64,000 bases of DNA from positions 1,612,001-1,676,000 of the forward strand of contig CAVSET010000006.1 of NCBI GenBank assembly GCA_963727075.1. The letters run 5' to 3'. This DNA comes from Bog-756 sp963727075. Lineage in GTDB: Bacteria > Actinomycetota > Acidimicrobiia > Acidimicrobiales > RAAP-2. Below the pieces are notes generated by a model. It did not search any database. It saw nothing but the letters and a program-made list of their open reading frames with translations, and was not told the DNA's origin. A program made the position numbers and the translations under genes. Numbering within the stretch: the stretch's first letter is position 1; each line of letters opens with the position of its first letter. Shown one piece after another: positions 8,826 through 18,263 of this stretch.

Positions 8826-10730
8826 ATGGGGAGCCCACAACGACCGGTTCCGGTCGAAGGTCCGGCGTCGGCATCGGATGCTCTTTCTCCCGAACGCGCC
8901 ACCACCATCGGCCGGCGCCGCGGCAAGCCGGGCCCGCCCGACGTCGTCGCTCTGCCGATGGCGGCAGGCGGGGTGGCCCGCCTGGCCTCCACCGACGTCG
9001 GCGCACATCAGCGGAGGGCCCGGAGCAGCCGTCTGCAACGAGTGGCGATGGTGCTCGCCCCGATCGCCCTCCTCCTCGTCCTGCGGGACGTCTTCGACCC
9101 GACGGCCACCCTCCCGGCACCGCACGTCCCGGCCTCACTCATGCCCCTGGTGCCGGCCATGGCCCTCATCACCGTCCTGGCACTGGTGATGGTGGTGCCA
9201 CTGTTGGCCGCCGGCCGGTCCCCGCACATCCTCTACCGCCCCGAAGAGCTCACCATGACCTTCGACGACGTGCGCGGGTCCGAGACACTGGTCGAGGAGG
9301 TCACCAAGACCCTCAACCTGTTCCTGGCCCACCGGACCTTCGCCGAGCGGATGGGGGGCTCCCCTCGCAAGGCGATTCTGTTCGAAGGTCCACCCGGTAC
9401 GGGCAAGACCTACATGGCCAAGGCCATGGCGGCGGAGGCCGGGGTGCCGTTCCTGTTCGTCTCCTCCTCGGCGTTCCAGTCGATGTTCTACGGCCAGACG
9501 AACCGCAAGATCCGCGCCTACTTCAAGGCCCTCCGCCAACACGCCCGACGCGAGGGGGGCGCCATCGGGTTCATCGAGGAGCTCGATGCCATCGGCGCCT
9601 CCCGGGGTACCGGGCAACGCCACGGGGAGGGCGTGCCCGGAGTGGTCAACGAACTCCTCATCCAACTCCAGTCTTTCGAGCAGACCCCGCCCTCGCTGCG
9701 CCTGAACGGCCGTCTCGTCGACGCAGTCAATGCCTGGCTGCCCGCCCATCGGCGGCTCCGCCGGCCGGCCCACGTGCCGGCCAACATCCTGGTCATCGGG
9801 GCCACCAATCGGGCCAGCGACCTCGACCCGGCGTTGCTCCGACCCGGCCGCTTCGACCGCAACATCTACTTCGGGCTGCCCAGCCGATCGGGTCGGCGCG
9901 ACATCATCGACTACTACCTGGCCAAGAAGGCCCACCATCCCGAGCTCGACGACCCGGCCCGGCGCGAGACCCTGGCCGCCCTCACCGCCGGGTACTCGCC
10001 GGTGATGATCGAGCACCTCATGGACGAGTCGTTGGTGTGGGCACTCCGGCGCGGTGACGAGGGACTCTCGTGGAGCGACCTCCAGCACGCCAAGATGACC
10101 GAGGAGATCGGCCTGGCCCAGCCGGTCGAGTACACCGAGGCCGAGCAGCGCACCATCGCCACCCACGAGGCCGGACATGCCACGGTGGCGTGGCTGGTGG
10201 GCAAGGGACGCAAGCTGGAGGTCCTCACCATCATCAAGCGGAGGGACGCCCTCGGCCTCCTCAGCCACTCGGAGGAGGAGGAGCGGTTCACCAAGACCCG
10301 GACCGAGATGCGGGCCCTCATCGACATCGCCTTCGGGGGCATGGTCGCCGAGGAGCTCTTCTTCGGGGAGTCATCGACCGGTGTGGCCTCCGACCTGCAG
10401 GCGGCCACCGTCAGCGCCTGCCAGATGATCGGTCAGCTGGGGATGGGCACATCGTTGGTGTCGGCCGCGGCGATGGAGTACCCGGCCGGCGGCATCGTGT
10501 CCAAGGTCCTCTCCACCGACGAGGGGCGCGCCGAGGTCGAGGAGCTCCTGGCCGACGCCAAGGCGTCGGTGACCGGGATGCTCGAGACGCACCGGGACGT
10601 GGTCGAAGCGTTGCGCGACGCGCTGCTCGACCGTGAGGAGCTGATCGGCGACGAGATCCTGGCTGTCATCGGCACTTCGGAACGGCACGACCGTCTGGAG
10701 TCGGGCACCGAACCCGTCCCGACCACGTAG
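8826..10730 (+). CDS. FtsH-like membrane AAA+ zinc protease with variant Walker B
   Basis: This is a 634-residue protein. The start is taken at ATG 8826, which has a GGAGGC ribosome site; GTG 8793 is an in-frame alternative. Two hydrophobic helices (about residues 73-92 and 103-129) are separated by only about a dozen residues, so the periplasmic domain of classical FtsH is missing. The AAA module has Walker A GPPGTGKT, SRH ATNRASDLDPALLRPGRFDR with arginine fingers, and an insertion of roughly 35-40 residues before the SRH. Walker B reads FIEELDAIG, where FtsH has FIDEIDA. The M41 peptidase motif HEAGH and the later Asp of GVASDLQAAT are present. It should degrade membrane or cytosolic proteins; the E-for-D change deserves notice. 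Confidence 0.85.
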   Translation: MGSPQRPVPVEGPASASDALSPERATTIGRRRGKPGPPDVVALPMAAGGVARLASTDVGAHQRRARSSRLQRVAMVLAPIALLLVLRDVFDPTATLPAPHVPASLMPLVPAMALITVLALVMVVPLLAAGRSPHILYRPEELTMTFDDVRGSETLVEEVTKTLNLFLAHRTFAERMGGSPRKAILFEGPPGTGKTYMAKAMAAEAGVPFLFVSSSAFQSMFYGQTNRKIRAYFKALRQHARREGGAIGFIEELDAIGASRGTGQRHGEGVPGVVNELLIQLQSFEQTPPSLRLNGRLVDAVNAWLPAHRRLRRPAHVPANILVIGATNRASDLDPALLRPGRFDRNIYFGLPSRSGRRDIIDYYLAKKAHHPELDDPARRETLAALTAGYSPVMIEHLMDESLVWALRRGDEGLSWSDLQHAKMTEEIGLAQPVEYTEAEQRTIATHEAGHATVAWLVGKGRKLEVLTIIKRRDALGLLSHSEEEERFTKTRTEMRALIDIAFGGMVAEELFFGESSTGVASDLQAATVSACQMIGQLGMGTSLVSAAAMEYPAGGIVSKVLSTDEGRAEVEELLADAKASVTGMLETHRDVVEALRDALLDREELIGDEILAVIGTSERHDRLESGTEPVPTT

Positions 10731-10750
10731 CCGGGCCGGTCAGCGCCGGC

Positions 10751-11173
10751 TCAACCGTGCTCGGCGCAGTTGGCGCACCGGCCCCGGAAGACCACCTCGA
10801 CCGAATCGACGGTCATCCCGTAGCGCTGGGCGCGGGGCAGGGACAGGCCCTCGACCCCCAGCGGTTCGACATCGAAGGTCAGCCCGCACCGGTCACAGAG
10901 CAGATGGTGGTGGTCGGGGCCGGTCTTCGGGTCGTAGCGGGCGGTCCCGTCGGCCAGGTGGATCTCGCTGATCTCACCCATGCCGACGAGCTCGTTGAGC
11001 GTGTTGTAGACCGTGGCCAGGCTCACCTCGGGCACCACCCGGCGGGCGGCGGCATGGACCTGTTCGGCGCTCAGGTGCACGTGCTCGCCCTCCAAGGCTT
11101 CGATGACGGCCCGGCGTTGCGGCGTGACCCGCCACCCCCTGGCCTGCAGCCGATCAGGCAGTGATGCGATCAC
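10751..11173 (-). CDS. Fur/PerR-family metalloregulator
   Basis: A 140-residue protein with a winged-helix N-terminal half (GWRVTPQRRAVIEAL, then VSLATVYNTLNELVGMG) and a metal-binding C-terminal half containing DHHHLLCDRCG and a final CANCAEHG, so both CxxC structural zinc pairs are present. The GTG start lies one base after the catalase stop, making it the second gene of a katA-fur unit, an arrangement typical of peroxide-sensing FurA/PerR proteins that repress catalase. The match to a Per-type box upstream of katA supports autoregulation of the pair. Confidence 0.85.
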   Translation of the reverse strand: MIASLPDRLQARGWRVTPQRRAVIEALEGEHVHLSAEQVHAAARRVVPEVSLATVYNTLNELVGMGEISEIHLADGTARYDPKTGPDHHHLLCDRCGLTFDVEPLGVEGLSLPRAQRYGMTVDSVEVVFRGRCANCAEHG

Positions 11174-11174
11174 C

Positions 11175-12638
11175 TCACCGCCCGCGCTCTTTCACACCCT
11201 GGGCCACCCGCTCACCGAACTCGGGGTCGGCCGCCCGGAAGTGGGCCAGGCTGCGCTCGATGATCCCGTCGCCCACCGCGCCGGTCGTCACCGAGGCCAA
11301 GCCTGCGGCGATGTTGTCGACCAGGCGCTGCTGGGCGTCGGCCGGCTGCAGGCGGTAGAGGTCTCCGGCTTGGGCGAAGTCGTCGGTCTCCCGCTTGTCC
11401 CACTCGTAGGTCCCCGAACCCCCCTCGGTGGCCAGCGGCGCAGCATAGGGCGGCCCGGACTCGACGGGACCGTCGAAGCTGTTGGGCTCGTAGTTCTTGG
11501 CCCGGCCGCCGTTGTGGCCGCCAGCCATGAAGCCGTCCCGCCCGTAGTTGTGCACCTCGGCAGCGTGGGGAGCGTTGACGGGCAACTGGGTGTGGTTGAT
11601 GCCGAGGCGGTACCGGTGGGCATCGCCGTAGGCGAACAGCCGGCCCTGGAGCATCTTGTCGGGCGAGGGGCCGATGCCGGGCACGAAGTTCCCCGGATCG
11701 AAGCCGGACTGCTCGACGTCGGCGAAGTAGTTGTCGGCGTTGCGATCCAGGGTCAGGCGACCTACCTCGGTCAGCGGGTAGTCGGCGTGGGGCCAGACCT
11801 TGGTCAGGTCGAACGGGTTGATCCGGTAGGTGACCGCCTCGGCCATGCGCATCACCTGGACCTTCATGGTCCACGAGGGGTGCTCGCCCCGGTCGATGGC
11901 CTCGACGAGATCGAGCTGGTGGCTGTCGGGGTTCAACCCGGCCAGCTCGGCTGCCTCGGCCGAGTCGAGGCAGCGGATGCCCTGGTCGGTGATGAAGTGG
12001 AACTTGACCCAGAACCCCTCTCCTGCCGCGTTGACCCACTGGTAGGTGTGGGAACCGAACCCGTCCATGTGCCGGTAGCTCGCCGGGATGCCTCGGTCAC
12101 CGAACAGCCAGGTGAACATGTGGGTGGCCTCCGGTGAGTGCGAGAAGAAGTCCCAGACGTTGTCCGGCTCCTGGTGGTTGGTGAAGGGATCGGGCTTCTG
12201 GGAGTGGATGAAGTCCGGGAACTTGAGTGGGTCGCGGATGAAGAAGATCGGCGTGTTGTTCCCCACCAGGTCGTAGTTGCCGTCCTCGGTGTAGAACTTG
12301 AGGGCGAATCCCCGTGGGTCGCGGACGGCGTCGGCTGAGCCCCGGCCGCCGGCCACGGTGGAGAAACGGAGGAACGTCTCGGTCCGCTTGCCCACCCGGT
12401 CGAGGAACCGGGCCCGCGTCCACCCCGTCACGTCGGAGGTCACTTCGAACGTGCCGTAGGCGGCCGAGCCGTTGGCATGGACCACCCGCTCGGGGATGCG
12501 TTCCCGGTTGAAGCGGGCCAGTTTCTCCACCAGGTGCTGGTCCTGGATGAGGACGGGGCCGGTCGGACCGGCGGTCTGGCTGTGCTGGTTGTCGACGACG
12601 GGTGCTCCGGACTCGGTCGTCAGTGTCGGACGGGCCAT
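11175..12638 (-). CDS. katA: monofunctional heme catalase
   Basis: An intact 487-residue clade 3 (small-subunit) catalase that decomposes hydrogen peroxide. The distal histidine lies in ERVVHANGSAAYGTFEV, the distal asparagine in NNTPIFFIRDP, and the proximal heme-ligand tyrosine in RLFAYGDAHRYRLG. The length and the FSHSPEATHMFTWLFGDRG segment are typical of the family. It is cytoplasmic and heme-dependent. The ATG follows the palindromic candidate box by about 50 bases, and the Fur-type gene is immediately downstream, so peroxide-induced expression is expected. Confidence 0.93.
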   Translation of the reverse strand: MARPTLTTESGAPVVDNQHSQTAGPTGPVLIQDQHLVEKLARFNRERIPERVVHANGSAAYGTFEVTSDVTGWTRARFLDRVGKRTETFLRFSTVAGGRGSADAVRDPRGFALKFYTEDGNYDLVGNNTPIFFIRDPLKFPDFIHSQKPDPFTNHQEPDNVWDFFSHSPEATHMFTWLFGDRGIPASYRHMDGFGSHTYQWVNAAGEGFWVKFHFITDQGIRCLDSAEAAELAGLNPDSHQLDLVEAIDRGEHPSWTMKVQVMRMAEAVTYRINPFDLTKVWPHADYPLTEVGRLTLDRNADNYFADVEQSGFDPGNFVPGIGPSPDKMLQGRLFAYGDAHRYRLGINHTQLPVNAPHAAEVHNYGRDGFMAGGHNGGRAKNYEPNSFDGPVESGPPYAAPLATEGGSGTYEWDKRETDDFAQAGDLYRLQPADAQQRLVDNIAAGLASVTTGAVGDGIIERSLAHFRAADPEFGERVAQGVKERGR

Positions 12639-12687
12639 GGCTGCCTCCAGGATTGCGGTGTCGCCCCATAGGCGAACAATTCCAACG

Positions 12688-12702
12688 TTAGAGAGATTCT
12701 AA
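12688..12702. promoter_or_regulatory. Per/Fur-box-like palindrome upstream of katA
   Basis: The sequence TTAGAGAGATTCTAA has outer arms TTAGA/TCTAA, close to the classical peroxide-regulon box (TTAGAATTATTCTAA form). It overlaps a second, longer perfect inverted repeat at 12691-12708 (GAGAGATT-CT-AATCTCTC, reading 8-2-8). The position, 50-64 bases before the katA start, fits repression by the Fur/PerR protein encoded downstream of katA. Confidence 0.6.
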
Positions 12703-12732
12703 TCTCTCGAAGGGCCGCCCGTCCCGGTCGCG

Positions 12733-13799
12733 CTACCAGAGGGCATTCCAGTCCTCCCGGCCGAGCCAGCCGATCGGAGCACCGGCCTCGGCGCGGGGTG
12801 TCCGCACCGAGTGGACATCGATCCAGGTCGGACGCTCGAAACCGGCCTGCCTCCAGTGCCGCAGCGCCACGGTCTTCCAATCGCGGCTCTTCACCCCGCC
12901 CTCGGAGTACCCCGGCCGGACCAGCAGGTGGGTGGGGGATCCGGCCACCACCACACATCGTCGCGCCTTCCCGTCGAGGTCCGGCCCGGAGAGCTCCTCG
13001 GCGTCGAAGGGCACCCAGGCAAAGACCACGGCCGACACCCACGGGTCGTCGCGGTCGAACTCGGCTTCCTCGGCCGGGGTGAGTGCGGCCCGCCGGGCCG
13101 GCCGGGGGTCCCCGCCGGCGGGGGCACCGGCCGGTACCCGTTCCCGATCGGCCGCCGGCCGGTCCCGGGATCGCTCTGCCTTCTGGCGCGCGGCGGACCC
13201 GTTCGTCGGCCCGTCGGGCAATCTCGGCCTTCCTCCGGCGGTCAGCGGCCGCCTTCATCTTCTTGGCCCGCCGCGCCTCCCGCGGCCCGGGATCGGCCCG
13301 GTCAGGGGCACCGGGCGCGGGCGCCGTCGGCGCGGGCTCGACAGCGCCCCATCCGATCAGGCCGAACCGCTCATCGCGGTCCAAGAGCTCGAAGCAGAGC
13401 GTCGACGCCGGCATGTCGTCAAAGGCCACGTAGGCCAGCATGACGGCGATGGTGGTGTCCGGAAACGAGGGGCGTATCTGGTCGATCGCCTCGAGCAGCT
13501 GTGGTCGGGTCGGGTCGTCCGAGTGCTCGCCGAGCACCTCGACGGTGCGGGCCAGGCACTCATCGGCGAGCGCTGCCGCCAGATAGGGCAGGGCCGCCCG
13601 GTACTGCGGTCGGTCGACCACGCGCGGCGGGGTCACGGTGACGCCCGAGGGCGTTGAGGGCGTTGCCGACCGCCGTCGGCGTGCGGAATGAGGGATCCGA
13701 GGTCCGACCGAGCGCCGCCTTCAGCTCGTTCCTCGGCACTCGGGCCACGGCGAGCCGCAACATCGTCGTCCGAGCCGAATCCGTGCCCACCGCCTCCAT
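12733..13799 (-). pseudogene. unrecognised charged protein, two frame breaks
   Basis: ATG 13799 follows a GGAAGGACGGAGG ribosome site and opens MEAVGTDSARTTMLRLAVAR to NALNALG. The protein then continues in another frame (RVVDRPQYRAALPYLAAALA, then AVMLAYVAFDDMPASTLCFE) into a Lys/Arg/Ala-rich middle (about 13190-13330), and again in a third frame (SAVVFAWVPFDAEEL, then HLLVRPGYSEGGVKSRDWK) to a stop at 12733. Roughly 350 residues in total. I do not recognise the family. The C-terminal piece, a small beta-rich domain ending HWRQAGFERPTWIDVHSV, has a faint resemblance to PemK/MazF-fold proteins, but that is only a suspicion. Confidence 0.5.
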
Positions 13800-13914
13800 C
13801 CTCCGTCCTTCCTTCTGCGCCGTTCCCAACCGCGTCGGCCCCGGTGTCATCTACCCGTTGTCATCCTCGCAGGGGTCGGCCCCCAGCCCGGGCTCTTCCG
13901 ACGATACTGAGGCG

Positions 13915-14763
13915 ATGCCCGACCGCCGATCGTCTCGCGGCGACCGGCTCGACCCGCCACCACCCATCATGGCCCCCGACGGGCGGCATGGTGGCCTCGG
14001 TCCCTTCGTGACCTTCGTCGAGTACGAACGGCCCGACGGGCTGCTGGCCCGATGGGAGTCGCGCCGGCAGCGGAAGCGGACCGCCCCGGCCGGCCAGAGC
14101 ATCTGGTGGGACCCGGCGGCACGGGGCTGGTGGATCGCGGTGCTCTTCGCGGTGGGGTCGGCGCTGTTCGCGCTGGGTGCCGTTCCCGGCTTTGTGGATG
14201 CGGTCGGGACCCGGGCCGACTCGGTGACCTTCTTCGTCGGCTCCATCTTCTTCACCAGCGCCGCGTTCCTCCAGTACCGCGAGTCGGTCGACGCCGCCGC
14301 GGGCGGTCCGACCCACGGCTGGGCCCGGATCCTCGCCTACCGGCCGGATCGCATCGACTGGTGGGCCGGTGCCATCCAGCTGGTCGGCACCCTGTACTTC
14401 AACGTGAGCACCGGGGTGGCAACGGCCACCGACCTGAGCGCGACCGCGGCCAGCCACCACGTGTGGCGACCGGACGCCATCGGCTCGGTGTGCTTTCTGG
14501 TCGCCAGTGCCCTGGCCTGGTTCGAGGTGTGCCACGGGTGGGCCGCCTGGGCACCGGGAGACATCTCGTGGTGGATCACCTCGCTCAACCTGGTCGGCTC
14601 CGTCGCCTTCGGCTGCTCGGCGGTCGCCGCCTACGTGATCCCGTCGACCGGTGCCATCTGGAACGTCGAGCTCTCCAACCTCGGGACGTTCGTCGGTGCA
14701 CTGTGCTTTCTGGGGGGTGCCCTGCTGCTGCTGCCTGAACGCACCGCCTCGGCGACGCGGTGA
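13915..14763 (+). CDS. six-helix integral membrane protein of unknown function
   Basis: ATG 13915 is chosen because the predicted residues before it are not protein-like. The 282-residue product has a hydrophilic Arg/Pro-rich N-terminus of about 70 residues, then six hydrophobic helices (about 73-95, 103-122, 145-165, 180-198, 208-231, 245-262). Tryptophans sit at the membrane borders, as in RIDWWAGAIQ and DISWWITSLN. Repeated blocks suggest internal duplication of a three-helix unit resembling YrhK-type proteins, but I cannot name the family. It is divergent from the broken gene on its left and convergent with the oxidoreductase on its right. Confidence 0.65.
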   Translation: MPDRRSSRGDRLDPPPPIMAPDGRHGGLGPFVTFVEYERPDGLLARWESRRQRKRTAPAGQSIWWDPAARGWWIAVLFAVGSALFALGAVPGFVDAVGTRADSVTFFVGSIFFTSAAFLQYRESVDAAAGGPTHGWARILAYRPDRIDWWAGAIQLVGTLYFNVSTGVATATDLSATAASHHVWRPDAIGSVCFLVASALAWFEVCHGWAAWAPGDISWWITSLNLVGSVAFGCSAVAAYVIPSTGAIWNVELSNLGTFVGALCFLGGALLLLPERTASATR

Positions 14764-14816
14764 CCCTGGTCCCCACGCTAAGACCGATGCCGTGGACTAC
14801 CGGATCGGCCCCGGGT

Positions 14817-16286
14817 CTACCGGCTCAGTCGGCGGTCGCCGTCCGGCCGGAATGGCGGTGGCCCCCCGAAGTGGTCGTGTAGGAGCGTGCGGGCGGCGAA
14901 GACCCCACCCATGCCGTGCACCCCCGCCCCCGGCGGTGTCGAGGCCGAGCCCAGGTAGAGGTGGGCCAGCGGGGTGCGGTACGGGTTCCAGCGGAAAGCC
15001 GGTCGGAACAGGGTCTGGCGCAAGGTGGTCGCCCCGCCGCCGATGTCGCCGCCCACGTAGTTGGGGTTGTGGCGCTCCGCCTCGGCGGCGGTGACGGTCG
15101 AGCGGCCCAGGACCAGCTCGGAGAAGCCGGGGGCGAACCGCTCGATCTGGGCCTCGATGGCCGCGGTCATGTCCACGGTCGACCCCGTCGGCACATGGCA
15201 GTAGCCCCACAGTGTCTGCTGCCCGGCCGGCGCCCGCGTAGGATCGGCCACGCCCGGCTGCACGATGATGCAGTACGGGCGGCGTGGGTGACGGCCCGCC
15301 CGCACATCGGCCTCGATGGCAGCCACCTCGTCGAACGTGCCCCCCAGGTGGAGGGTCCCGGCCCGACGGCAGACGTCGGCGGTCCACGGCACCGGCCCGG
15401 ACAGCGCCCAGTCGACCTTGCACACTCCGGGCCCGTACCGGTAGCGCCTGAGCGACCGCCGGTACCCTGCCGGCAGCTCCGGACCGGCCAGCGCCAGCAG
15501 GCCCTCGGGGGCCAGGTCCAGGACAACCGCCTTCGAGGAGGGTAGGTCGGAGAGCGAGCCGACCCACCGACCGCACAAGACCGTCCCGCCGAGCCGCTCG
15601 AGCTCGCCCACCATGGCATCGGTGATGGTCGCGCTGCCACCCTCCACCACCGGCCATCCGACTGCATGCGCGGCGGAGACCAGCAGCAGCCCGAAGGCAC
15701 TGGTCAACGGGGCGGTGAGCGGCGACATCGAGTGCGCCGCCGCCCCGGCCAGCAGGGCGCGGGCCGGCTCGGACCGGAACCGGTGCACCAGGCGGTCCGC
15801 CGGCAGCGAGCCCGGAGCGAGCGAACCGGGCCATGGCCAACGGATGCTCGGGAACGGCCCGGAGCGGGGCGAGCACCGTGTCGCCAATGGTCCGGGCGTG
15901 GCGCACCAAGGGCGCCATCAGTCGACGGTAGGAAGGTCCGTCCTCCCCGAGTGAGGTCGCCGTGGCGTCGAGGGACCGTTGGGCAGCGGCCGCCCGTCCC
16001 CCGTCGAGCGGGTGGGCGAACGGGACCTCGGGCTGGCGCAAGGCCCGGCGCAACCCGTCGAAGGCCGGCTGGCGAAAGAACGGTGAAGTCAGCACCAGCG
16101 GGTGGACGGCGGAACAGACGTCGTGGCGAAAGCCCGGCAGGGTGGTCGGCTCGGTCCGGCAGCCACCCCCGGCGCTATCGGCGCCCTCGACCACCGTGAC
16201 CGACAGGCCGAAGCCGTCGCCAGCGTCACGGCCGCGGCCAGCCCGTTCGGGCCCGAACCCACCACGACGACGTCGACGGCGGTCAC
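14817..16286 (-). CDS. FAD-dependent phytoene-desaturase-like oxidoreductase, two frameshifts
   Basis: GTG 16286 begins VTAVDVVVVGSGPNGLAAAV, the dinucleotide-binding motif of the CrtI-like/NAD(P)-FAD oxidoreductase family. The frame changes near 16215 (then VVEGADSAGGGCRTE) and again near 15830 (then LPADRLVHRFRSEPARALL), after which the last about 330 residues are clean. The C-terminal HGMGGVFAARTLL is the usual second FAD-contact of the family. About 490 residues in total, normal for the group. These enzymes oxidise carotenoid-like or other hydrophobic substrates, but no carotenoid genes are nearby, so the substrate is unknown. Confidence 0.75.
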
Positions 16287-16716
16287 CGAGGACCGCCGCC
16301 GGAGTAGAGCGCAGTCACCGCCGCAGTCATACTGCCGCCGCGCCATCCGTCGCCAACCGGCCGCCATCGGACAGTGGCCGAGGGCAACACGTCCGGCGTT
16401 CCTCATGCTCCCCATGGTCAAATGGAGGGCCCGCTGCTCAGCGTCGTCGACCGGCAAACGGTGGTGGTGCTCTCGGCGCGGCCCGCGAGGTGGCGACCGG
16501 TGGTGGCTCGCACTCTCGCTCGGAGCCGTCCGGCGGGCTCACGCTGGTCTCATCGTCGCACCTGGGCGGGAGCCGACCGGCGAGGCTAACCGGCCGGGCT
16601 GGCCACCCGCCCCGGGGTCCGCCTCCTTCAGGGGCGCGGAAGATCGGCCGACAATTGGGTGTTGGATTGAGTTGGGTAGGGATATGGATAGAGGGCCGGG
16701 GGTCCGAGGGGTGCAG
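16287..16716. other. 430-base intergenic stretch between divergent genes
   Basis: It separates the minus-strand oxidoreductase from a plus-strand small acidic protein. Open frames crossing it have shadow-like composition. The last 70 bases, with a run of TTGGGT/TTGGAT/TTGAGT words before GATATGGATAG, are less GC-rich and could hold the promoter of the next gene. No repeat, RNA gene or terminator hairpin was recognised. Confidence 0.4.
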
Positions 16717-17106
16717 ATGAAGGAACGGAAGCGGATGGATGAGATGATTGACGATCAAGTCGAGGAGCGGGGTCAAGAGGCTGTTGCCGGGGGTGGATCA
16801 ACTCCAGGTGACCAGCTTCGGGCCTTGCCTGACGAGGCCCAGCGCCGTGGTACCCGATTCGTGTCGGCCGAGGCCATGCAAGCCCGGTTGTTCTCCGTCT
16901 ACGATGCCGCGGCGGCGGCCGAGGATGCGCTTGCGCTCGTCCAGCAGCAGCTGACGCTCACCCTCGACCGGCACTACTACGAGGCCGAAGAGATCGAGGA
17001 GATGGCTGAACAGCTCGATGCGCTTCTGGCTCTCGACACCATCCGGCTGGATGAGGAGAACCTCGGGCTGGATAGGAGGACCTCCGGCTGGGTGATCAGG
17101 ATCTGA
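16717..17106 (+). CDS. small acidic helical protein of unknown function
   Basis: ATG 16717 follows a GAGGGG site; the upstream in-frame extension is not protein-like. The 129-residue product is strongly charged and rich in Glu, Asp, Ala and Leu (DEMIDDQVEERGQEA, then EAEEIEEMAEQLDALLALD) and probably forms helices or a coiled coil. There is no signal peptide or membrane segment. I do not recognise the family. It is convergent with the F420-type oxidoreductase. Confidence 0.55.
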   Translation: MKERKRMDEMIDDQVEERGQEAVAGGGSTPGDQLRALPDEAQRRGTRFVSAEAMQARLFSVYDAAAAAEDALALVQQQLTLTLDRHYYEAEEIEEMAEQLDALLALDTIRLDEENLGLDRRTSGWVIRI

Positions 17107-17147
17107 TCTCCGAAGCGTGAGGGGCCGCAGTCCGGTGCGACCGTGGC

Positions 17148-18197
17148 TCAGACTGCCAGCTTCTTCACCGTGGCGATGAGGTCGGCCGGGCGCTGATCGC
17201 CGACCGGCATCGGGATGACCTGGAGATGGGTCACGCCGGCGTCGCTGAAGGCGGCGATCCGCTCGGCCACGTAGCCCTCGGGACCGCACAGCGAGGTCGC
17301 TTCCAGGAGCTCCTCGGGCACCAGCGCCTCCGCCTCGGCCTTCTTCCCGCTCAGGTAGAGGTCCTGGATGGCCTCGGCCTCGTGCTCGAATCCGTAGCGC
17401 CGGACCACGTCGTTGTAGAAGTTCTTTCCCTTGGCCCCCATCCCGCCCACATAGAGCGCCACCATGGGTCGGGACAGGTCTCGGAGGGCGGTCACCTCGT
17501 CGCCGTCGCCGATGGCCAGCAGCCCTCCCACTGTGATCTGGAGAGGACCGAGACCGGGGTTGCGACGGGCCCGTCCGGCCTCGAGGGAAGGCCCCCAGAC
17601 CTCATGGGCCTTCTCGGGAATGAACAGCATCGGGATCCACCCGTCGGCCACTTCGGCGGCCATGGACACATTCCTCTCCCCCAGCGCCGCCACCCAGATC
17701 GGTATGGACGGGCGCACCGGATGGGCGATGATCTTCAGTGCCTTGCCCAACCCGGTCCCCTCTCCGGGCGGCAGTGGCATCGAGTAGTACCGACCCTCGT
17801 GGACGAGCGGTCCCTCACGTGCCCACACCTTCCGGCACACGTCGATGATCTCGCGGGTCCGCCCGATCGGGGCGGTGAAGGGCACCCCGTGCCAGCCCTC
17901 GATGACCTGAGGTCCCGAGGACCCGAGGCCCAGATGGAACCGGCCCTCGGACAGCGTGTCGATGCCCGCCGCCGTCATGGCGATGAGGGTGGGTGTCCGG
18001 GAGTAGATGGGCAGGATGGCCGAGCCGATCTCGACCCGCTCGGTCAGGGCGGCCAGGTAGCCCATCAGGCTCGGGCTGTCCAGGCCGTATGCCTCCGCCA
18101 CCCACACCAGGTCCAGCCCGGCTTGCTCCAGTTCGGCCACCTCGGCGGCGGCCCGCCGGAACCCGCCGGCATAGCTGAGCATGGTGCTGATCTTCAT
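17148..18197 (-). CDS. LLM-class F420-dependent oxidoreductase
   Basis: This 349-residue protein begins at ATG 18197 after a GAGGAGGG site. The luciferase-like fold is shown by an N-terminal MKISTMLSYAGGF strand, LDLVWVAEAYGLDSPS, the EIGSAILPIYSRTP segment and GRFHLGLGSSGPQVIEG, all typical of the mycobacterial F420-dependent LLM enzymes. Members use reduced deazaflavin F420 to reduce or oxidise diverse substrates. The nearby acyl-CoA dehydrogenase and thioesterase on the same strand suggest a lipid or ketone substrate, but the actual reaction is unknown. Confidence 0.85.
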   Translation of the reverse strand: MKISTMLSYAGGFRRAAAEVAELEQAGLDLVWVAEAYGLDSPSLMGYLAALTERVEIGSAILPIYSRTPTLIAMTAAGIDTLSEGRFHLGLGSSGPQVIEGWHGVPFTAPIGRTREIIDVCRKVWAREGPLVHEGRYYSMPLPPGEGTGLGKALKIIAHPVRPSIPIWVAALGERNVSMAAEVADGWIPMLFIPEKAHEVWGPSLEAGRARRNPGLGPLQITVGGLLAIGDGDEVTALRDLSRPMVALYVGGMGAKGKNFYNDVVRRYGFEHEAEAIQDLYLSGKKAEAEALVPEELLEATSLCGPEGYVAERIAAFSDAGVTHLQVIPMPVGDQRPADLIATVKKLAV

Positions 18198-18263
18198 CGG
18201 CCCTCCTCGAACGGCCGCGCCCCGGGACCCCGGCCCGGCAGTCAGGCCACGAGACTACGCCCA

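Noticed and set aside
13083..13640. Plus-strand frames opposite the unknown gene at 12.7-13.8 kb.
   Set aside because: They have the Arg/Gly-rich look of GC-driven shadows; the minus strand has the better residues and the ribosome site.
16102..16716. Upstream 205-codon extension of the small acidic protein.
   Set aside because: It runs antisense over the oxidoreductase gene and has no protein-like pattern; the ATG at 16717 has a good ribosome site.
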